From NCBI GenBank assembly GCA_964544155.1, contig CAZJAH010000020.1:1-55364 (forward strand): DNA of 55,364 nt, in the 5' to 3' direction. The translations under genes and the position numbers were made by a program. The notes under the pieces were generated by a model. It was not told the origin of the DNA and searched no databases. It saw only the letters and a program-made list of their open reading frames with translations. The stretch's first letter is position 1. The number at the start of each line of letters is the position of its first letter. Positions 50,342 through 55,364 of the stretch are shown here, piece after piece. The stretch is from CAZJAH01 sp964544155 (GTDB taxonomy: Bacteria > Bacteroidota > Ignavibacteria > Kapaibacteriales > UBA2268).

Positions 50342-52912
50342 CTACACCATTATCTTGAAGAAGTATTCGGCGTAGGCGAAAATCGAGTACTGGTACTGGT
50401 ATATGCCTGTTATCACTCCAAGCACGACGGCGAGTACGCCTACCCCGGTCAGATAGACCTTCATGGGCGGCTTATCGAATACTACCGCATTCGATTTCAG
50501 CAGCCTTGCGAATATCCAAAGGCAGATTATGCCGAATAACAGAAGCACTATGGATATTAACGCGTCTGAAAGTACAAGCACCCTTATAAGTACAATGCCT
50601 ATGGGCAGTACAAGCAGCATTGGCACAGCTGACCATACCGATAGCGTAAACGCGTCCGCGAAAAATATCCTCGCCCTAAGGAAGAATGCAAACACCTTAA
50701 TTATACCGCTGACAATGAAAAGCATCGCAAGGTAAAGAAGAGCTATTACCAGCAGCGACAGCTCAGGCATCCACACAAGGTTAAAGAATAATTCCCTCAA
50801 TTCATTGACTGTTAATAGCTGGATATATATGTATTGCGAAATAATATCAGTCCGGTAATAATAAAATATCGACGACAGGAATATCCCCAGCGAGAAAGCG
50901 ATAACTATACCCAGCAGTAGTGTCTGCAAAAAAGACATTATCCTTTGGTCGCGTATATCCGCGTAAAAATTATACGGCCTCAGAACCGATCTGAACAGGT
51001 ACTCTCTAAAGCGCCTTGAGGAATTAGACAATACTACTATTATGACAAGCAGCAACAATCCGAAAATAATGTAGGATACAGGAGTTTTCTCGCTGTGGCT
51101 GCCCGCGTTCAGCAGCGGCTCTTTCTCCATATTGAAAAGGCTCTGTAATGTTTTGAATGAAAGCCTCTGCTGCCTGTCGCGGCTGACAAGGCCTGTCGCG
51201 CAAAGGTACTGATCTTCATTATCAGTTATAAGCAGCGGATGATTCAGCAGGTAATCATTGTAAGAATTGATCATATTGCCGGCCAATCCAAGCTCCTTAG
51301 CTATAGACCAGGAATTTTTTATGTAAAAAGCCTGAAATTCCAGGGATAGTGGATCGGAAAAACCGTTATGGTTGTCCGGTTGAACGGGTATTCCGTAAGA
51401 AAAGAATACAGGCAGCCCGCCGGCCTGCTCTTTCAGTTCAGTAAGCCTGGATTCAATTTCCTGCCAAGGCCTTTTTTGTTTGTGGTCCTTAAATCCGAGC
51501 AGGTCGAAACCTTTTGTCAGCAGAGTATCACTGCCGAAACTGACAATTTTGTAAATTTTTGCTTTTGATGCTTCTTTGAATATTTTAATAATCGATGAGC
51601 TGAATTTTTCTTCAGCCCTGGAATCCTGGGGCACACCATCGTAAACCCCCCACCCGAAGAGCGCGGGATGGCCGTCGTAAGCCGTGAGATACTGCCTTGC
51701 GAGGTTCGACATCTGAACCTTTATCTCATCCAGAGCGATTAGTTGAACGGGCACATCGTACGCCGGGAGGTCAATCATGGCGAAAATGCCGTATTTATCA
51801 CATAAATGAAGCATGTAAGGATGCGGCGGATTGAACTTAAACCTTATTGTATTCGCGCCAAGGGTTTTGATGTTCTTTATGTCTTTTTCCATTCTGTTAT
51901 AATCGAGAGTCTGTCCGCCTTCTTCATAATCCTCTATATATGTAACGGCATTAAGTGCGAAAGGCCTGCCGTTTAGCTGTATTTCACCGTTTCCTGTAGT
52001 TATGCTTCTAAATCCGACAGTTTTAGAGATTTCGTCAATTGTCCTGCCGTTTTTGCTAATCACTGCTTTCAGTGAATAAAGGTAAGGGCTCTCAGGTGTC
52101 CATAGTTTAGGCGCTTGCATCGAAAGATTAAACTTCTCGCTTATAGTACGTTCATTTTCCAGCAATATGGTTCTCGAGGGAATTTCAGCTACTGTCAGGC
52201 CTTCATTTACATCAATCAGCTCAATTGAAACCGAAACGCTGTTCGGCTTGCCCGCATCGGGCAATGTATCGCTGATAAAGGCATTAAGCATATCTGTAAC
52301 CTGCCCTGTGGAAATATTAACTTCAGCGCTGATGTCAGCGCCTCCTGCCTTAAGCTCGATCTTACGATTTAATTCTTCAATCCATACACTGGGAGTTCCG
52401 ATGAGATATAAATTCCTGAGAAGCCCTGTATAAACCTTTTTCGCGAAGATATAGCGGCTTTGTATTCTCCCTGTAGCGTTAGCCGTGGGGCTGATTATCA
52501 GCTTCAGGGAGTTGTTTTCACCGGCGATCATCTTTTCGGGTATCCGCACTTTGAAAGGGGTCATGGCGCCGAGGTATTTCCCGACGAACTGCTCATTTAT
52601 GTAGATCTCCACCTGGTGTTCGGCTCCGGGAAAGTAAAGGTGCCAGGTCATATCATTCATAATAGACCTGCTGAGCTTTATATTTCGTCTGAGTATGAGC
52701 TTTCTGCCCGACGGATCCGAGTAGGGCGCTTTCAGGGTAGTAAAGTCATCGCCGGTGTATGAGGCTTCCCAATTACCTTCAAGGCCGAAAACCAGCCGGG
52801 ACTCCGAGGAAACAACGGCCTGCCTTTGCTCAACGCCAGCTGGCGTATAAGCCGGGGCTGATGCAGTGATCGCAAAGAATATTTTTATTAATAATAAAGC
52901 TCTTAAACTCAT
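50342..52912 (-). CDS. GH2-like exported protein with membrane domain, probably non-catalytic
   Basis: This 856-residue protein has a signal peptide (MSLRALLLIKIFFAITASAP). GH2 jelly-roll, immunoglobulin-like and TIM-barrel domains follow (to about residue 600): LEGNWEASY, VEIYINEQFVGKYLG, TVGFRSITTGNGEIQLNGRP, LGANTIRFKFNPPHPYML. The acid/base position reads HPALFGWGVYDG where active enzymes have W-x-x-x-N-E, and the nucleophile position reads LPVFFSYG with no Glu. About six membrane spans fill the last 245 residues. It may bind glycan and act in export. The start at 52912 has an AGGGA site; a longer frame runs to 52942. Confidence 0.75.
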   Translation of the reverse strand: MSLRALLLIKIFFAITASAPAYTPAGVEQRQAVVSSESRLVFGLEGNWEASYTGDDFTTLKAPYSDPSGRKLILRRNIKLSRSIMNDMTWHLYFPGAEHQVEIYINEQFVGKYLGAMTPFKVRIPEKMIAGENNSLKLIISPTANATGRIQSRYIFAKKVYTGLLRNLYLIGTPSVWIEELNRKIELKAGGADISAEVNISTGQVTDMLNAFISDTLPDAGKPNSVSVSIELIDVNEGLTVAEIPSRTILLENERTISEKFNLSMQAPKLWTPESPYLYSLKAVISKNGRTIDEISKTVGFRSITTGNGEIQLNGRPFALNAVTYIEDYEEGGQTLDYNRMEKDIKNIKTLGANTIRFKFNPPHPYMLHLCDKYGIFAMIDLPAYDVPVQLIALDEIKVQMSNLARQYLTAYDGHPALFGWGVYDGVPQDSRAEEKFSSSIIKIFKEASKAKIYKIVSFGSDTLLTKGFDLLGFKDHKQKRPWQEIESRLTELKEQAGGLPVFFSYGIPVQPDNHNGFSDPLSLEFQAFYIKNSWSIAKELGLAGNMINSYNDYLLNHPLLITDNEDQYLCATGLVSRDRQQRLSFKTLQSLFNMEKEPLLNAGSHSEKTPVSYIIFGLLLLVIIVVLSNSSRRFREYLFRSVLRPYNFYADIRDQRIMSFLQTLLLGIVIAFSLGIFLSSIFYYYRTDIISQYIYIQLLTVNELRELFFNLVWMPELSLLVIALLYLAMLFIVSGIIKVFAFFLRARIFFADAFTLSVWSAVPMLLVLPIGIVLIRVLVLSDALISIVLLLFGIICLWIFARLLKSNAVVFDKPPMKVYLTGVGVLAVVLGVITGIYQYQYSIFAYAEYFFKIMV

Positions 52913-52960
52913 ATTTTTATTTCCCTGTTTTGTCATTATCATTTTGCCAATTTATAAAAA

Positions 52961-55090
52961 TTACAGGTAAACCGGCTCACCGGATTTCAAAGATTCCGTG
53001 GCAGCAAATGTTGCCAGGGTAACTGCCGCTATTTCATCGAATTCAATAGGCATTGTACTGCCCGCGTCAAGTGCGTTGATTACTTCAGCAATCTCTTCAT
53101 TTATGCCTTTTTTGCCGTCGAATTTCTTTATTTGGCCGCCGGATGTTCCAAAATAAGATACTTTACTGAAATTATCCATCACCAAAGTAAAGCCGCAGCC
53201 GAATATCTCAAAATATTCTTTTCCCAGGGATTTCCCGCCGGAGGAATAGTAGTTTACCGTCCCCAGGGAGCCGCCGCTGAATTTTACTGTAACAGCGACA
53301 TCGTCGTAATTGGGCTTTTCACTGTTTGTGCCGGATACCGATTCGGCATGAACCTTAACCGGGAGCTCTCCAGTCAGGTAAACCATACAGTCAATAAAGT
53401 GGCAAACTTCGCCTATTATCCTGCCGCCCTGGCTTTCCTCGTGGATCCAGTGCGACTTTGGAATAGCTCCGGCATTGACTCTGTAAATCATGCTAAACGG
53501 CCCGCCGCATTTGGAAATTTTTTCTTTAATGAATTTAAAAGGCGCCGAGAACCTCCGGTTGAAACCCACCATAACAGGCACGGGATTAAGCTTTAGCGCT
53601 TCATTGATTGTATTGAGCTGCTCTCTGCTTACGCAAAGGGGTTTTTCCACGTAAACGGGTTTGCCTGCATTAATGGATGCCTCAACAATAGCCGCGTGTG
53701 TATCATGCCTGGTAGCGCAGAAGATAACATTTGTATCCGGGTCATTAATTATTTCCGGATATGAAACTGCAGCTTTTGAAAATCCGTATTGCCCGGCCAC
53801 TACCTTAGCGTTGACGGGAGTAGCAGTACTGACTGATACAAATGATGCTTTACTGCTCTTTAGCGGCGGAAGAAGATAATTCTTAGCGAACTGTCCCGCG
53901 CCGATAAAACCCAGGTTTATCTTATCCTTCTTAACGGGTTTCAGCTCTATGCTTTGCTTCTCATCACCCTGCCTTTGAGGATATCTGAGAATGATACCCA
54001 GAAATGGTTCATGCTTTTTACCGGTAATAATATCATAAGCGCCGGATGCATTTACGGCGTCAAAGTGGTGAGTGGTCATATCATTAACGTTCATGCGGCC
54101 TGTGCTAATAAGCTTAATGAATGAAACCATATTCCTGTTTTCAGTCCAGCGGACATAGGCCGGCGGGTAGTCCTTTCCTCTTTCTTCATATTCGGGGTCA
54201 TACCTGCCGGGGCCGTAGCTTGATGATATCCTCAGATCGATCTCTTTTTTGTAAAAAGGGCCGCGGGGAACGTTCATTCCGACTGCTCCCGTGAAAACTA
54301 CACGGCCTTTTTTTCGACATATCTCCAACGCAAGCTCCAGAGGCTGGTTTGAGGGAGTACTAGCCGTAATTATTACCGAATCGAATCCCATGCCGGAAGT
54401 GAAATTAAGCATATTATTAATGTGCTCGAAACTACTGGGATAAGTTGCCTCACAGCCGAATTTTTCAGCCTGAGGGAATAAGTTTTCATTAATATCAATA
54501 CCCGCAACGTTACATCCGGCCGCACTGAGCATCTGAACTGTTATCTGCCCGAGCAGCCCCAGCCCGATAACGGCCACGTTTTCTCCCAGTTCCGGCTCTG
54601 CCTGCCTGAAACCCTGCATGGCAATCGCACCTAAAGTTGTGTATGAGGCATCATCGAATGTCACGTTTTCGGGAATATGTGCTGCCAGGTTCTTTGGTAT
54701 GGCAGCATACTCGGCATGATTGGCGTAACCCGCTCCGGCGCAGGCCACTCTGTCACCCGGACGGAATTCATCGCAGTCTGATTTTACAACTACCCCGGAA
54801 GAGCTGTATCCCAGTAATTTATATGATTCCAGGACTGACATCACCCGCCTGTAGGTGGATTTTATACCTTCCTTCTTAACAAAATCCAGTACCTGCCTGA
54901 CCTGCTCGGGCTGCTTTTTGGCGCGCTCAAGCAGGGACGACCTTGTATTTTCTACCGAAATTCTTTCGGTACCGGCGCTTATGAGTGAACTTTCATTGCG
55001 GACTAAAATTCCGGCAGGAAAGCATTCCGGCACCGGAAGGTCCACTACTTCGATGTTTCCGCTTTTCTGGTGTTGTAATACCTGCAGCAT
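52961..55090 (-). CDS. Bi-domain oxidoreductase (zinc-alcohol dehydrogenase-like plus Gfo/Idh)
   Basis: This 709-residue protein joins two dehydrogenase-type domains. The first (about 1-370) is MDR-like, with SSLISAGTERISVENTRSSL, LLGYSSSGVVVKSDCDEFRP, GDRVACAGAGYANHAEYAAI and the cofactor loop AVIGLGLLGQITVQML. The second (about 385-709) is Gfo/Idh-like, with KINLGFIGAGQFAKNYLLPP, VYVEKPLCVSREQL and GRIIGEVCHFIDCMVYLTGE. Such fusions are typical of surface-polysaccharide clusters, where they probably form a modified nucleotide sugar; the exact substrate is unknown. It is 48 bases upstream of the GH2-like gene. Confidence 0.88.
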   Translation of the reverse strand: MLQVLQHQKSGNIEVVDLPVPECFPAGILVRNESSLISAGTERISVENTRSSLLERAKKQPEQVRQVLDFVKKEGIKSTYRRVMSVLESYKLLGYSSSGVVVKSDCDEFRPGDRVACAGAGYANHAEYAAIPKNLAAHIPENVTFDDASYTTLGAIAMQGFRQAEPELGENVAVIGLGLLGQITVQMLSAAGCNVAGIDINENLFPQAEKFGCEATYPSSFEHINNMLNFTSGMGFDSVIITASTPSNQPLELALEICRKKGRVVFTGAVGMNVPRGPFYKKEIDLRISSSYGPGRYDPEYEERGKDYPPAYVRWTENRNMVSFIKLISTGRMNVNDMTTHHFDAVNASGAYDIITGKKHEPFLGIILRYPQRQGDEKQSIELKPVKKDKINLGFIGAGQFAKNYLLPPLKSSKASFVSVSTATPVNAKVVAGQYGFSKAAVSYPEIINDPDTNVIFCATRHDTHAAIVEASINAGKPVYVEKPLCVSREQLNTINEALKLNPVPVMVGFNRRFSAPFKFIKEKISKCGGPFSMIYRVNAGAIPKSHWIHEESQGGRIIGEVCHFIDCMVYLTGELPVKVHAESVSGTNSEKPNYDDVAVTVKFSGGSLGTVNYYSSGGKSLGKEYFEIFGCGFTLVMDNFSKVSYFGTSGGQIKKFDGKKGINEEIAEVINALDAGSTMPIEFDEIAAVTLATFAATESLKSGEPVYL

Positions 55091-55297
55091 ATTTAAATAG
55101 CCGAATATATCCTTTAAAATTAATTTACAAAAATATCATTTTTTAGAATGAGAACAATAAGAGCAAAAAGATAAGCAGAATATTTAGGGATTGACCCCAC
55201 TGAATGAAAAAATTGTAAGTCGTTATTTATTTTAATATTAAAAGGATTTATGTAATTTTCTTTTTGATATGGTGAATATTTTTGTATAAAATGAAAA

Positions 55298-55364
55298 ATG
55301 GATTATTCGAACAAAAGCAGAGAAGAACTTCTTAATGAAATTAATTCACTTAAGGAAAGAATCC
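55298..55364 (+). CDS. Start of a probable PAS/sensor protein (partial)
   Basis: The frame from ATG 55298 runs off the window and gives MDYSNKSREELLNEINSLKE, then RI. Such a helical start with S-R-E-E-L-L-x-E-I-x-S-L is common before PAS domains in histidine kinases, so a sensor protein is likely but unproven. The 207-base gap upstream, AT-rich and without another supported gene, should hold its promoter. No strong ribosome-binding site is visible. Confidence 0.45.
   Translation, partial: MDYSNKSREELLNEINSLKERI

Noticed and set aside
53132..53596. A 154-codon forward open frame
   Set aside because: It is antisense to the Gfo/Idh half of the bi-domain oxidoreductase, which shows clear motifs.
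55091..55297. Small forward frames before the last partial gene
   Set aside because: They are under 15 codons and lack ribosome-binding sites.
1..55364. rRNA, tRNA or intact mobile elements
   Set aside because: The intergenic gaps were scanned by eye for cloverleaf-like or conserved rRNA sequence and for transposase or integrase motifs; none was found.

Overview
The window reads as chromosomal DNA from a free-living, Gram-negative, moderately AT-rich bacterium of the Fibrobacterota-Chlorobiota-Bacteroidota superphylum. Ignavibacteriota or a close relative is my best guess. The basis is an LpxH-type lipid A enzyme and many lipobox proteins (outer membrane present), a GWxTD-domain protein (a family I associate with Ignavibacteria, Calditrichota and similar lineages), an isolated atpD-atpC pair, and many PAS-rich kinases. 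This placement is inference. No rRNA, tRNA, CRISPR array, integrase or intact insertion sequence was seen.

Layout. 1-8.6 kb is mostly housekeeping: pfkA, nadK and lgt forward; an overlapping reverse set coaX, birA and a PqiC-like lipoprotein; a methyltransferase and lpxH forward; ispD and a GWxTD protein reverse. At 8.7-11.3 kb a possible 38-codon ORF precedes aconitase, which ends in a clear terminator. 11.3-15.4 kb is reverse-strand accessory DNA: an orphan protein, two paralogous exported proteins that share an unrecognised C-terminal domain, an FN3 lipoprotein and a glycosyltransferase. 15.4-20 kb holds a degenerate M24 peptidase-like protein, guaB and atpD-atpC.

20.3-34.2 kb runs forward. 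A ferredoxin/flavodoxin-type NADP reductase, two lipoproteins and a helical protein come first. They are followed by a signalling island: a PAS histidine kinase, a receiver-PP2C phosphatase, a CheB-CheR-PAS fusion without chemotaxis neighbours, and a 1580-residue hybrid kinase with about seven PAS domains and a GAF domain. 34.3-43.4 kb is forward metabolism and envelope: purC, rodA, pdxA, pfkB, a D-2-hydroxyacid dehydrogenase, a GalT-like transferase, a sorbosone dehydrogenase-like protein, a DUF302-like protein and an MscS channel.

43.4-55.1 kb is a reverse-strand surface-glycan region. One operon contains a Gfo/Idh dehydrogenase, a GNAT protein with a DegT-like tail, a DegT aminotransferase and two family 2 glycosyltransferases. 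This set suits a 3-(acyl)amino sugar made on a nucleotide carrier and then transferred. A second part has a bi-domain oxidoreductase and a GH2-like membrane protein without catalytic glutamates. Between the two parts lies foreign-looking DNA: a YjbR-family gene, a 3' remnant of an acetyltransferase gene, and a Panacea-like/DUF488 gene with a truncated partner, behind an 18-bp perfect palindrome. A PAS-kinase-like gene appears to start at the right edge.

The candidates I find most worth following are the DUF488 locus with its palindrome and deletion scar, the GH2-like membrane pseudoenzyme, the paired exported proteins ending in KIESME, and the M24 protein lacking two metal ligands.
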